In this document: piece after piece, positions 16,973-25,911 of the stretch
How positions within the stretch are numbered: position 1 is the first letter of the stretch
How the letters are laid out: each line of letters starts with the position of its first letter
Program-made: the position numbers and the translations under genes
DNA from: Porphyromonadaceae bacterium UBA7332
Lineage (GTDB): Bacteria; Bacteroidota; Bacteroidia; Bacteroidales; UBA7332
DNA: 51,940 nucleotides
Direction: 5' to 3'
Assembly: GCA_002471225.1 (NCBI GenBank)
Contig: DKPO01000031.1
Span: 231,099 to 283,038 of the forward strand
Notes under the pieces: generated by a model
The model's input: the letters and a program-made list of their open reading frames with translations, nothing else
Database searches by the model: none
Told to the model about the DNA's origin: nothing

Positions 16973-19132
16973 ATGGCTAAGAAAGAAAAAGAAAGAGGAC
17001 AGAGAAATAAGGGAGTGAGACTAAAAAAGTCTCAGATTATAAATAAAGTAATTGACTACTTTAAACTGGCTCCTACACAGATATTAAACTATAAACAAAT
17101 TTGTGCGGGATTAGAGTTTAAAACTACTCCTCAAAAGCAACTTGTTGTAAATATATTGGATCAACTTACGCTGGAAGATTTTTTAGAAGAAGTTGATTTA
17201 GGTCGTTTCCGTATTAAATCACGTGGAAATATCGTAATAGGAAAATTTGAAAGACGTAGCAATGGAAAGAATATGCTTATACCTGAAGAAGGTGGTGAGC
17301 CTGTGTTTATTCCTGAGCGTCGCTCAAAAAATGCGCTGAACGGTGATAAAGTTCAGGCGATGGTTTATGCTAAACGTAAAGGAAAAGACACTGAAGCAGA
17401 AATTATGGAGATTCTTGAAAGAGCCGAACAACGTTTTATCGGTGTTTTGGATGTTTCTGACAATTATGCTTTTGTGATTACTGATAGTAAGGTTTTGGCA
17501 AATGACCTTTTTATTCCGAAAAATAAACTGAAAGGTGGAAAGAATGGACAAAAGGTAGTTGCTAAAATTATAGAATGGCCTGAAAACCGTAAGAATCCAA
17601 TCGGTGAGATCATTGATGTATTAGGTGAGGTTGGAGAAAACAATACTGAAATCCATGCGATTCTTGCAGAATTCGGACTGCCGTATTCTTATCCGGATGA
17701 AGTAGCAAAACTGGCGGATAAAATCGGAGATGAAATTCCGAAAGAAGAATATGAGAAGCGTGAAGATTTTCGTAAAGTTACGACCTTTACCATTGACCCG
17801 AAAGATGCAAAAGATTTTGATGATGCTCTTTCGATCCGTAAACTTGAAAATGGAAATTGGGAAATTGGCGTACATATTGCCGATGTAACACATTATGTAA
17901 AACCGGATTCGATTATTGATAAGGAAGCTGTTAATCGTGCTACGTCTATCTATTTGGTTGATCGTGTAATTCCGATGTTGCCTGAACGCTTGTCTAATGG
18001 TGTTTGTTCTCTGCGTCCCCATGAAGAGAAACTTTGTTTTTCATGTATATTTGAAATGAATAATGAGGCTGAGGTCGTGAATTACAGAATTGGTCGTACA
18101 GTGATATTCTCAGATCGCCGATTTACTTATGAGGAAGCTCAGGAGATCATTGAAGGTGCTGACGGAGACTTTAAAGACGAAATTCTGGTGATGAATGATC
18201 TTGCTCAGAAATTACGAAAAAATCGTTTTACTCATGGAGCGATCAATTTTGATCGTCACGAGGTTCGTTTTGAGATTGATGAGAAAGGTAAACCTGTAAG
18301 CGTTTATTTTAAAGTCGCTAAAGAGGCAAATAAGCTTGTTGAAGAGTTTATGTTACTAGCAAACCGTACAGTGGCTGAATTTGTAGCTAAACCGAAAAAT
18401 AAAAATACGCAACCAAAAACTTTTGTATATCGTATCCACGATTTACCGGATCCCGAAAAAATGGAAAACTTCGCGACAATGGTCAGACGTTTTGGGTATA
18501 AATTAAAAACAGAAGGAGCTAATACGGATATTTCAAAATCGATCAATAAATTGCTTGATAGCGTTCAGGGTAAAAAAGAAGAAGATTTGATCGAAACAGT
18601 GGCTATCCGTGCAATGGCAAAAGCGATTTATTCGACAAAGAATATAGGGCACTATGGACTTGCTTTCGAATATTATACACACTTTACATCACCGATACGT
18701 CGTTATCCGGATATGATGGTGCATCGTTTGTTAGAAAAGTATTTGGAAGGTGGTCGTTCAGTGACAGAAAAAAAATACGAAAAACTTTGCAAACACTCTA
18801 CTGATATGGAGCTTTTGGCAGCCAGTGCCGAAAGAGCATCTATTAAATATAAACAGGTAGAATATATGTCAGAACGTCTTGGTCAGGTATATGACGGGGT
18901 TATCTCAGGCGTTACAGAGTGGGGACTATACGTTGAAATCAACGAGAATAAATGCGAAGGTATGATTCCTATTCGTGAACTGGATGATGATTATTACGAA
19001 CTGGATGATAAAAATTATCGTATTGTAGGTCGCCGAAATAAAAAAATGTATTCATTAGGAGATGCGATTCGTATCAAGGTTGCCAGAGCAAACCTGGAAA
19101 GAAAACAGCTGGATTTCTCTATAGTGAAATAA
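16973..19132 (+). CDS. rnr: Ribonuclease R
   Basis: Processive 3'-to-5' hydrolytic exoribonuclease that degrades structured RNA. The 719 residues show, in order, a basic N-terminal helix-turn-helix region (about 15-75), two cold-shock-type OB domains, the RNB catalytic domain (about 260-590) with TIDPKDAKDFDDALSI supplying the metal-binding aspartates and HFTSPIRRYPDMMVHRLLE near its end, and a C-terminal S1 domain (about 635-719: YDGVISGVTEWGLYVEI). The start MAKKEKERG is chosen because the basic tail and domain spacing fit. It is monocistronic, followed at once by a strong bidirectional terminator. Confidence 0.96.
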   Translation: MAKKEKERGQRNKGVRLKKSQIINKVIDYFKLAPTQILNYKQICAGLEFKTTPQKQLVVNILDQLTLEDFLEEVDLGRFRIKSRGNIVIGKFERRSNGKNMLIPEEGGEPVFIPERRSKNALNGDKVQAMVYAKRKGKDTEAEIMEILERAEQRFIGVLDVSDNYAFVITDSKVLANDLFIPKNKLKGGKNGQKVVAKIIEWPENRKNPIGEIIDVLGEVGENNTEIHAILAEFGLPYSYPDEVAKLADKIGDEIPKEEYEKREDFRKVTTFTIDPKDAKDFDDALSIRKLENGNWEIGVHIADVTHYVKPDSIIDKEAVNRATSIYLVDRVIPMLPERLSNGVCSLRPHEEKLCFSCIFEMNNEAEVVNYRIGRTVIFSDRRFTYEEAQEIIEGADGDFKDEILVMNDLAQKLRKNRFTHGAINFDRHEVRFEIDEKGKPVSVYFKVAKEANKLVEEFMLLANRTVAEFVAKPKNKNTQPKTFVYRIHDLPDPEKMENFATMVRRFGYKLKTEGANTDISKSINKLLDSVQGKKEEDLIETVAIRAMAKAIYSTKNIGHYGLAFEYYTHFTSPIRRYPDMMVHRLLEKYLEGGRSVTEKKYEKLCKHSTDMELLAASAERASIKYKQVEYMSERLGQVYDGVISGVTEWGLYVEINENKCEGMIPIRELDDDYYELDDKNYRIVGRRNKKMYSLGDAIRIKVARANLERKQLDFSIVK

Positions 19133-19135
19133 AAA

Positions 19136-19177
19136 AAAATAAAACCGCTGAGATTAATATCTTAGCGGTTTTATTTT
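19136..19177. terminator. Bidirectional terminator between rnr and rarA
   Basis: A 19-bp stem with one G-T pair: the left arm contains AAAACCGCTGAGAT, the right arm ATCTTAGCGGTTTT, around a TAAT loop. A- and T-runs flank both sides, suiting termination of the convergent rnr (plus) and rarA (minus) transcripts. Confidence 0.92.
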
Positions 19178-19198
19178 TTTTATAGCAAAGCAGATTTC

Positions 19199-20455
19199 TT
19201 ATTTTATTTTTTTCAAGTATTCATCCAGTTTACTTTCGGCCGGATTTCCCTGAGGAGTCCAGATCTTAACGTCTTGGATAGCATCCGGCATATATTGTTG
19301 ACTTACGAAGTTATTAGGATAATTATGCGGGTACTTATAATTCTTACCATAACTCATATCTTTCATTAACTTAGTCGGCGCATTACGTAAGTGTAAAGGA
19401 ACAGGGAGATTACCTGTTTGTCTGACTAAAGCTAAAGCATCGTCAATCGCCAGATAAGCTGAATTACTTTTCGGACTTGATGCCAGATAAATGGTTGTCT
19501 GTGCTAAAATGATTCTTCCTTCAGGCCAGCCAATTTTCTGTAAAGAGTCAAAACATGCATTTGCGAGAAGTAGTGCATTCGGGTTTGCCAGACCGATATC
19601 CTCTGCTGCTGAAATAACTAATCGGCGTGCGATAAATTTAGGATCTTCTCCTCCTTCTACCATGCGAGCCAACCAATAAATCGCAGCATTCGGATCGCTC
19701 CCCCGTATTGATTTTATGAATGCCGATATGATATCATAATGCATTTCCCCGTTTTTGTCATACTCAGCAGGATTTTGTTGAAGCGAGTCGACAACCAGTT
19801 TATCAGTAATAAGAATATCACCTTCAGGGATAGCAGATGCTATGAGATCAATAATATTTAATAATTTACGAGCGTCGCCACCGGCATATCGAAATAAAGC
19901 CTCCTCTTCTTTAATCTCAATTTTACGCTTGCTTAATTCAAAATCCTTTTCAATCGTACTGTATAGTAATTGTTTCAGATCAGATTCTTCCAGAGGCTTT
20001 AATGTATAAATCTGACATCGGGACAAAAGTGGGCGTATCACCTCAAAAGATGGATTTTCTGTCGTAGCACCCACTAAAGTAACAATTCCTGACTCTACTG
20101 CATTTAGTAAACTATCTTGCTGAGATTTACTGAATCGGTGAATTTCATCGATAAACAATATCGGTCTACGCGAATTAAAGAAATGTTGACTTTTCGCTCT
20201 TTCTATAACTTCACGGACTTCTTTCACTCCTGAGTTTATAGCACTAAGTGTAAAAAAAGGAACTTCCAGTTCATGCGAAATGATCTGGGCAAGTGTAGTT
20301 TTACCAACACCCGGAGGTCCCCACAAAATAAATGAAGATATATTACCCGATTCAATCATTCTCCGAATAATAGCTCCGGGGCCAACAAGATGTTTTTGTC
20401 CGATATAATCGTCCAGTTTATGAGGACGCATACGTTCTGCAAGAGGTTGTGCCAT
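19199..20455 (-). CDS. rarA: Replication-associated recombination protein A (RarA/MgsA)
   Basis: AAA+ ATPase related to clamp-loader subunits and human WRNIP1; it acts on stalled forks and gaps. The 418 residues contain Walker A at 46-53 (GPPGVGKT), Walker B at about 99-107 (ILFIDEIHRF), sensor region GATTENPSFEV, the arginine-finger stretch PLLSRCQIYTL, and the C-terminal MgsA tetramerisation domain with IRGSDPNAAIYWLARMVEGG and AAEDIGLANPNAL. Length and motifs are typical. It converges on rnr and diverges from the pseudophosphatase gene. Confidence 0.96.
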   Translation of the reverse strand: MAQPLAERMRPHKLDDYIGQKHLVGPGAIIRRMIESGNISSFILWGPPGVGKTTLAQIISHELEVPFFTLSAINSGVKEVREVIERAKSQHFFNSRRPILFIDEIHRFSKSQQDSLLNAVESGIVTLVGATTENPSFEVIRPLLSRCQIYTLKPLEESDLKQLLYSTIEKDFELSKRKIEIKEEEALFRYAGGDARKLLNIIDLIASAIPEGDILITDKLVVDSLQQNPAEYDKNGEMHYDIISAFIKSIRGSDPNAAIYWLARMVEGGEDPKFIARRLVISAAEDIGLANPNALLLANACFDSLQKIGWPEGRIILAQTTIYLASSPKSNSAYLAIDDALALVRQTGNLPVPLHLRNAPTKLMKDMSYGKNYKYPHNYPNNFVSQQYMPDAIQDVKIWTPQGNPAESKLDEYLKKIK

Positions 20456-20635
20456 TGTAAAAAACTTTTGAAATACTAAGGTACAATATTTTATACGGAA
20501 ATGTAGATGAAATGAAGAATAAACATACTAAAATTTGTCGTATAACATTATAAACCTTCAATTCTCTGTTAAATATCTGAAATACCGTGCAATATTACTT
20601 TTTATTCATTTATTTCGTAGTAAAATAGTTAGCTT

Positions 20636-21709
20636 ATGATCAGATTTTACCTACATATTGTTACGTATACCTTAATCGGTCTTGCGTTTGCATCGTGTGC
20701 CACGACGCGAACTGATGTTATCACTATGTGTGAAATGAATAACGTGAATAACTATGAGCTCCGTTGGGATGTTCAGCCTCCTATTGACGGGAAATTGAAA
20801 GTTTATCAGTTTTTTGATTTAGAGCCATCTAAATTTGATCTGAAAAATCCAATCCAGGAAGTAAATATAGCAAACGGTCATACGGAAATTGTCGAGAATC
20901 AGGGACAACGGGCATTCTTTGTTCTGAGCTTCAATGATTCCTATAGAGAAATTACATCTAATCGTTTTATTCGTGTACCCGGGATAGATTATATAATGGA
21001 CCTTGGAGGATACAGAACGAATAGCGGTGATCAGGTTGCATGGGGTAAAATACTTCGGAGTTCTCAACTTTCGGATATTGAGCCAATTTCAGCACAGATG
21101 CTTAAGCAAATGGGTGTTAAGACCTTAATAACCATGCAAGATGAACGTGAATCAATCAATCCAATGTATTATAAAATATTTCCATACGTACATTCTGTAC
21201 CGATTAAACTGAATCGATATGCTCAGATCTACGATCGTATTTTGCGTAATGAATGTAAACGTGGTGATGTAATGCTTTATAAGCAAGACTTATACAACTA
21301 TCTGATTGATGAAAAGAAAAATGAATATGCTACTATTGTGAAGATTTTAGCTAAACCGGAAAGTTATCCGGTTTTGATCTCATCTATTTATGCAAAAGAG
21401 AAAATTGACTTTTTATCTGTAATGCTTTTAGCTTTTCTGGGGGTCGAAGAAGATATGATCATTGAAGACTATTTGAGTATAAATCCCTATTTAAATCTGG
21501 CACCTCATGCTCAGATCGTGAAGAAACTTGATCCTGATAGTCAGGAAGCTATGACGCTTTTGCTTACAGCAAACAGAGCTACAGCGGAATATATTCTAGC
21601 TCGTATTCGTAAAGAATATGGTTCTGTAGAGAAGTTCTTCAAAAAAGAATGGAAGATGACTGATAAAGATCTTTCGAATTTACGGAGTAATCTGCTATAT
21701 AAATATTAA
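20636..21709 (+). CDS. Lipoprotein related to tyrosine phosphatases (Y_phosphatase3-like), catalytic motif lost
   Basis: A 357-residue lipoprotein: signal sequence with lipobox FASC, acylated cysteine 21. After an N-terminal domain of beta type (about 30-110), residues 118-270 align by eye with protein-tyrosine/serine phosphatases of the Y_phosphatase3 family: MDLGGYRTNSGDQVAWGKILRSSQLS is typical of the family (positions 121-146), as is MGVKTLITMQDERE. Where the family has the P-loop HCxAGKDRTG, this protein has SSIYAKEKID (249-258): nucleophilic Cys is Ser250 and the phosphate-binding Arg is Lys256. It should therefore be inactive, perhaps a phospho-ligand-binding or structural protein. The PAP2 gene follows 53 bp later. 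Confidence 0.7.
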   Translation: MIRFYLHIVTYTLIGLAFASCATTRTDVITMCEMNNVNNYELRWDVQPPIDGKLKVYQFFDLEPSKFDLKNPIQEVNIANGHTEIVENQGQRAFFVLSFNDSYREITSNRFIRVPGIDYIMDLGGYRTNSGDQVAWGKILRSSQLSDIEPISAQMLKQMGVKTLITMQDERESINPMYYKIFPYVHSVPIKLNRYAQIYDRILRNECKRGDVMLYKQDLYNYLIDEKKNEYATIVKILAKPESYPVLISSIYAKEKIDFLSVMLLAFLGVEEDMIIEDYLSINPYLNLAPHAQIVKKLDPDSQEAMTLLLTANRATAEYILARIRKEYGSVEKFFKKEWKMTDKDLSNLRSNLLYKY

Positions 21710-21762
21710 TCTATATTCTGTAAGCATCATTGTTTACAGAAACAGAACCAATTTAGATACGA

Positions 21763-22404
21763 ATGAAAAATATTTCACTCTTATTGTCTCTCCTGTTTTG
21801 TTTTCAAGTAACTTTTTCTCAAACAAGAGAGGCTAAGTTTTTACACAATCTTACTAAATCTCCTGGCCGCGGCGCTGTCAATTTTAGTAAGGCTGCTTCT
21901 GCTTCAGCGGAATTTCTGCCTTACTTAATACCAGTAGGTATTATTGGCTATGGCTTAATAGCGAAAGATAAAGATGCAACTTTTGATGGTATCGAAGTTG
22001 CCGCTTCGTTGGCAGTATCTGTAGTTATTACACAAGCGCTTAAATACACGATTGACAGACAAAGACCTTTTGAAAAATATCCCGGCTATATAATCAAACG
22101 CTCGGATGGCGGTAGTCCGTCTTTTCCTTCGGGGCACTCTTCTTCAGCAGCCAGTGTCGCTACGTCTTTAAGTCTTGTATATCCTAAATGGTATGTAATT
22201 GCTCCGGCTTCTTTGTGGGCTTTATCAGTAGGCTATTCCCGCATGCAGCTGGGTGTTCACTATCCTTCAGATGTTGCCGCAGGATTGGCAATCGGAGCAG
22301 GAAGTGCAGTCTTATCTCATTATGCGAATAAATGGTGGCATAATAAACGAAAAAATGCCGCACTGAATAGTGCAGCATTCTTAAGTTATCAATCAATTGA
22401 TTAA
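21763..22404 (+). CDS. PAP2-family phosphatase
   Basis: Phosphatidic-acid-phosphatase-type enzyme; relatives dephosphorylate lipid phosphates including undecaprenyl pyrophosphate and lipid A phosphates. A signal peptide (LLLSLLFCFQVTFSQ) and membrane segments place it in the envelope. All three catalytic motifs are present: K94...R101-P102 (KYTIDRQRP), PSGH at 122-125, and SRMQLGVHYPSD with R160, H166 and D170. The 213-residue length fits. It is probably co-transcribed with the upstream pseudophosphatase lipoprotein, and its stop overlaps the convergent S41 protease stop by 4 bp. Substrate is not determinable. Confidence 0.92.
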   Translation: MKNISLLLSLLFCFQVTFSQTREAKFLHNLTKSPGRGAVNFSKAASASAEFLPYLIPVGIIGYGLIAKDKDATFDGIEVAASLAVSVVITQALKYTIDRQRPFEKYPGYIIKRSDGGSPSFPSGHSSSAASVATSLSLVYPKWYVIAPASLWALSVGYSRMQLGVHYPSDVAAGLAIGAGSAVLSHYANKWWHNKRKNAALNSAAFLSYQSID

Positions 22405-23993
22405 TGAGTTGTATCTGTTTTCAGATATTTATTATACAGCGTTGGATTTTTTATAATTTCCAGCGCTTTTTTGTATGAATCATCAGAGGCATTGATAATG
22501 CGGAAATAACCGGCTGTATCGAAAAGATCCCTCGCAGTAAGCGCTTTAAGCTGCAATGCGATCATATCTTTGGATTGATTATATTGTTCCTCATTAAACT
22601 TGATTTTTTCATCATTCGCCATGTTTACTAAGCTTTGAAGCATTTCAGGAGAAACCTGAAAGTTTTTTTCGAAAGACGAGATGTCTTTATATTTTTTAGT
22701 CAATTCGGCACGATGTTTATCAACATAAGTAGCTACGAATTGATTCATAATCCCGTTATATACAAGATTTCTGTGATAGTCACTGTATTTAGTTGTATCA
22801 ATAGGAACAAATACGTCAGGCATGATACCTCCACCTCCGTAAACCGTTCTCTTTTCAACCAGAGTTTTTGTTTTTAAAGAATCAGGAAAATGAATACTGT
22901 CAGCATGCATCAATTCTCCGCCTTTGAATCTGTTCAGTAGATCTTCATAATACTTTTTAGTTCCCTCGCCATAAGGTTTCTGGATACTTCTTCCCGATGG
23001 TGTATAATATCTTGCTACAGTTAAACGAATCATAGATCCGTCAGGAAGAGGAATTGGTCTTTGTACTAAACCTTTACCAAATGAACGACGACCCACTAAA
23101 ACACCACGATCCCAATCCTGAATAGCACCTGTCATAATTTCGCTTGCTGAAGCAGAACCTTCATCAATCATAAATACGACCGGAATATCTTTAAGTAATC
23201 CTTTGTCGGTTGAGTAAGCCTCTTCTCTTTTCTGGTTGGTTCCTTCTGTATAAACAATCAGTTTATCTTTACCAATAAACTCATCAACCATATCAATGGC
23301 AGCATTTAAGAAACCGCCACCGTTTCCTTGTAAGTCAACGATAAGAGACTTCATACCTTCTTTTTGTAGCTTCTTAACGGCTTCGACGAACTCTTCATGT
23401 GTATTCGCCCCGAAACGATTAATTTTGATGTATCCAACTGTCGGGTCAGCCATGTATGCGGCATCCAGACTATTGATTGGAATTTTGTCACGGACAATTT
23501 TAAAGGAAATAAGATCTTGTTTATTGTTGCGTTTAACCTTCACGTTTGCAACGGTTCCTTTGGTTCCTCTAAGGCGTTTCATTATATCTGTCTGTTTCAT
23601 CTTTACACCAGCTATAATAGTGTCATTGACTTCAATAATTTTATCGCCCGGCATGATACCTACTTTTTCTGACGGTCCTCCCGGAACAGCCTGAATTACA
23701 AATAATGTATCCTTAATAATTTGGAATTGGATTCCGATTCCGTCGAAATTACCTAATAAGGGTTCATTGAACTCCTTTGTTTCTTCTACAGAAGTGTAGC
23801 TGGAATGGGGATCCAATTTTTCTAAAAGAGCAACAATGGCGTCTTCAACTAATTTATCTTCGTCCACCTTATCAACATAAAAGTTTGATATTGCATATTC
23901 CGCCAAAGATAGCTTTCTGGAAGCTTTGGATAGCTGCTGTGCTGATAATGCAAACGGAGCAAAGATCAACATAAATAATAGAATCTTTTTCAT
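22401..23993 (-). CDS. C-terminal processing peptidase, S41 family
   Basis: Periplasmic serine protease with a signal peptide (LLFMLIFAPFALSAQ), 530 residues. Domains are a helical N-terminal part with LDPHSSYTS, a PDZ domain (about 75-165: GIGIQFQIIKDTLFV, MPGDKIIEVND), and the S41 catalytic core with DLQGNGGGFL, the nucleophile Ser in DEGSASASEIMTGA (around residue 282) and the general-base Lys in RRSFGKGLVQ. Members trim or degrade periplasmic proteins after recognising C-termini. It lies next to an ECF sigma/anti-sigma operon of the same orientation but is separated from it by a hairpin. A regulatory link to envelope stress is only inferred. Confidence 0.94.
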   Translation of the reverse strand: MKKILLFMLIFAPFALSAQQLSKASRKLSLAEYAISNFYVDKVDEDKLVEDAIVALLEKLDPHSSYTSVEETKEFNEPLLGNFDGIGIQFQIIKDTLFVIQAVPGGPSEKVGIMPGDKIIEVNDTIIAGVKMKQTDIMKRLRGTKGTVANVKVKRNNKQDLISFKIVRDKIPINSLDAAYMADPTVGYIKINRFGANTHEEFVEAVKKLQKEGMKSLIVDLQGNGGGFLNAAIDMVDEFIGKDKLIVYTEGTNQKREEAYSTDKGLLKDIPVVFMIDEGSASASEIMTGAIQDWDRGVLVGRRSFGKGLVQRPIPLPDGSMIRLTVARYYTPSGRSIQKPYGEGTKKYYEDLLNRFKGGELMHADSIHFPDSLKTKTLVEKRTVYGGGGIMPDVFVPIDTTKYSDYHRNLVYNGIMNQFVATYVDKHRAELTKKYKDISSFEKNFQVSPEMLQSLVNMANDEKIKFNEEQYNQSKDMIALQLKALTARDLFDTAGYFRIINASDDSYKKALEIIKNPTLYNKYLKTDTTH

Positions 23994-24020
23994 TAGTATC
24001 GTCGTTTTTATTTACAAACA

Positions 24021-24059
24021 AAGCTTTATGTTCAGAGAGTTACTCCTGACATAAAGCTT
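24021..24059 (-). terminator. Hairpin after the ECF sigma operon
   Basis: Perfect arms AAGCTTTATG (24021-24030) and CATAAAGCTT (24050-24059), with additional TCAG/CTGA pairing inside. It lies just below the CpxP-like stop codon and above the S41 start, both minus strand. The following minus-strand sequence is moderately T-rich. Confidence 0.6.
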
Positions 24060-24072
24060 CCTGGTTATCATT

Positions 24073-24546
24073 TTATTTATTTCCCGGAGATTTATTATTA
24101 TTCCCTCTACGGTGAAACAGATGGACAGCAAATTTGTTCTCAGCCATTTTTAATTTGTAGAGTTTCTCGGGAGATAAAATCTTCTCGAATTTTTTATAAT
24201 ACTCTTCTTCGATCTTTGCTTTTTCACAATCCTGACGTATCATTTCGAAGACAGCAGCTTTATATTGCTCAGCTGTTACATTTGGATTGTTTCGCAATGC
24301 ACGCGATTTTATACGTGTATTTTTCTGTAACTCGAAGATTTTATTTTGCATCTCTTCATATAGTGGAAAAAACAGTCCTGCTTCTTCAGACGTGATTCCG
24401 ACTTCTTGTACAAGAAACGCATTTTTTTCCGCTTTAAAACGTTCTACTTCTGCTTTAGAAGGTCCGCCTTTACGCTGTTGAGCTGATAGAGGAAAACTTA
24501 AAGCAAAGGAAATAAATATTAGGCAGATCTTAAATATTTTGCTCAT
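24073..24546 (-). CDS. Small secreted CpxP/Spy-like helical protein
   Basis: A 157-residue exported protein: signal peptide LIFISFALSFPLSAQ, then an almost wholly helical, charged body. The pattern (VGITSEEAGLFFPLYEEMQNKIFELQ, later YYKKFEKILSPEKLYKLKMAENKF) resembles the Spy/CpxP/zinc-resistance family of periplasmic chaperone-like sensors. The similarity is by general layout and the repeated L(S/T)xE-type turns; exact family membership is not shown. It is third in an operon with an ECF sigma factor and a single-pass protein, which fits a sensor or accessory of that system. Confidence 0.65.
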   Translation of the reverse strand: MSKIFKICLIFISFALSFPLSAQQRKGGPSKAEVERFKAEKNAFLVQEVGITSEEAGLFFPLYEEMQNKIFELQKNTRIKSRALRNNPNVTAEQYKAAVFEMIRQDCEKAKIEEEYYKKFEKILSPEKLYKLKMAENKFAVHLFHRRGNNNKSPGNK

Positions 24547-24570
24547 TATTATTTGATTTTATGGATATAA

Positions 24571-24969
24571 TCATTGGTTTGAAGATGTCAGAGTAGCATA
24601 GGATTCGATTAATGAATAATCGTCCATATTAGCAATGGTATAATCATCATAACTTACATCATCTGTATATTCAAAGTCAGCGATACCGTCATTTTCCAGA
24701 TAAACGTAACTGCGTAACGTATCCTGCTCAATTTTTTTACTTTCACCCACGAATACACGTATGGTAAACATAATTGACAAGAACATGGCAGCCATATATA
24801 AGATGGGTCTCATACGCTTCCATAGAGATATTGGTTCATTCTCAAATACAGGTTCCATGTCAGGTAGTTGGTCCATCATTTTTTCGGAGAAATCTTCGAA
24901 ATAATTTTCAGGGACTTTAAACTCCTTCTTAAACCTTTCGGATTTTTTTAGATCGGATAGATTCTTCAT
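24571..24969 (-). CDS. Probable anti-sigma factor, single-pass membrane protein
   Basis: A 132-residue protein from the second in-frame ATG; an upstream ATG at 24990 would add seven residues. The second is preferred because the conserved-looking KVPENYFEDFSEKMMDQLP block then lies near the N-terminus as expected. The order is cytoplasmic N-terminal part, one membrane helix (ILYMAAMFLSIMFTIRVFV), and an acidic periplasmic tail rich in Asp and Tyr. It lies directly downstream of the ECF sigma gene (62-bp gap), the usual place for an anti-sigma factor. There is no zinc-finger (ZAS) motif, so the role is inferred from context and topology. Confidence 0.6.
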   Translation of the reverse strand: MKNLSDLKKSERFKKEFKVPENYFEDFSEKMMDQLPDMEPVFENEPISLWKRMRPILYMAAMFLSIMFTIRVFVGESKKIEQDTLRSYVYLENDGIADFEYTDDVSYDDYTIANMDDYSLIESYATLTSSNQ

Positions 24970-25031
24970 ATAGATGAATTTTTTATTCAAAGTGAATTCT
25001 TACTTGTTTGACAATCAAAAAAATAAAAAGT

Positions 25032-25583
25032 TTAAACATCACTGATAATAAACTCTTCTACTTTTTTTGAGGCGTGGTGATAGGATGCTTTTAAAGCACC
25101 TACTGAAGTACCAAGGATTGCAGAAATTTCTTCGTATTTTAGTTCGTCGAAATAGCGCATATTAAAAACTAAGCGTTGCTTTTCGGGCAATGACAGGATT
25201 GCTTTCTGCAATTTTAATTGCAGCTCATCTCCATCAAAATAAGGATCGGTTTCCAATCGGGATAATAAAAATCCATCCGGATCATCAGCTTTGAAGCTGT
25301 TTTTCTTATTCAGATTGCTTAAAAATGTAATGCTTTCGTTGATAGCGATCCGATAAAGCCAGGTTGACAATTTGGCTTCTCCCCGGAATAACTCAATATT
25401 AATCCATGCTTTTAAAAAAACGTTTTGAAGGATATCGTTAGCGTCATCATGACATAAGACCATGCGTCTGATTTGCCAGTATAGCCGTTCACTGTAATGT
25501 TTTACGATTAATGAAAACCCGTCTTTTCTTTGCGATGGATCCTGAATTTTTTCAATAATTTCTTTCTCTGTTTTATCCATCAT
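25032..25583 (-). CDS. RNA polymerase ECF-type sigma factor
   Basis: A 183-residue sigma-70 family protein with only regions 2 and 4. Region 2 holds HDDANDILQNVFLKAWINI and LSTWLYRIAINE; region 4 holds LSLPEKQRLVFNMRYFDELKYEEISAILG and SVGALKASYHHASKKVEE. The start is MMDKTEKE with two adjacent ATGs. Downstream genes encode a membrane protein and a CpxP-like secreted protein, a layout typical of an envelope-sensing sigma/anti-sigma module. A TAnnTTTG box lies 25 bp before the start. Confidence 0.93.
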   Translation of the reverse strand: MMDKTEKEIIEKIQDPSQRKDGFSLIVKHYSERLYWQIRRMVLCHDDANDILQNVFLKAWINIELFRGEAKLSTWLYRIAINESITFLSNLNKKNSFKADDPDGFLLSRLETDPYFDGDELQLKLQKAILSLPEKQRLVFNMRYFDELKYEEISAILGTSVGALKASYHHASKKVEEFIISDV

Positions 25584-25607
25584 AGTGTTTCATTGTTCAG
25601 GGACAGG

Positions 25608-25615
25608 CAAATCTA
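25608..25615 (-). promoter_or_regulatory. Candidate -7 box of the ECF sigma operon
   Basis: Minus-strand TAGATTTG fits TAnnTTTG, 25 bp before the sigma-factor ATG. No convincing -33 TTTG was found at 19-21 bp. The rest of the 328-bp divergent gap (25584-25911) holds the ftsX promoter and otherwise AT-rich sequence in which I see nothing else. Confidence 0.4.
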
Positions 25616-25834
25616 TTATTTTTTTTCGAATAACCTCTTTGCTTGTCACTTTTAGTTAGACATACTTTTTTTCAATGGTTTAATCTAACTGAATAATAAA
25701 TAGGCTTTTTCGTTCTTTTCCCGCTTTTGTATGTATATAATTCCCAAAAAAGAATGGTTACATTGAATTATGGCAAGTTAAAATACAATTTTATCCGTAA
25801 AAAAGGTGAACAGACAGATTTTGTAATTCGTTGT

Positions 25835-25866
25835 TTTGATCACTATAGAAAATATTTTTATTTTTG
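25835..25866 (+). promoter_or_regulatory. Bacteroidota-type promoter for the ftsX operon
   Basis: TTTG (25835-25838), a spacer of exactly 20 bp, then TATTTTTG (25859-25866). This matches the primary-sigma consensus of Bacteroidota (TTTG, 19-21 bp, TAnnTTTG). Transcription would begin near 25873, about 40 bp before the ftsX start. It is the best-formed promoter in the window. Confidence 0.75.
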
Positions 25867-25911
25867 CAAGCAACTTAGGTGTAAACAGTCTTTAATAAAA
25901 TAATTGAAAGA

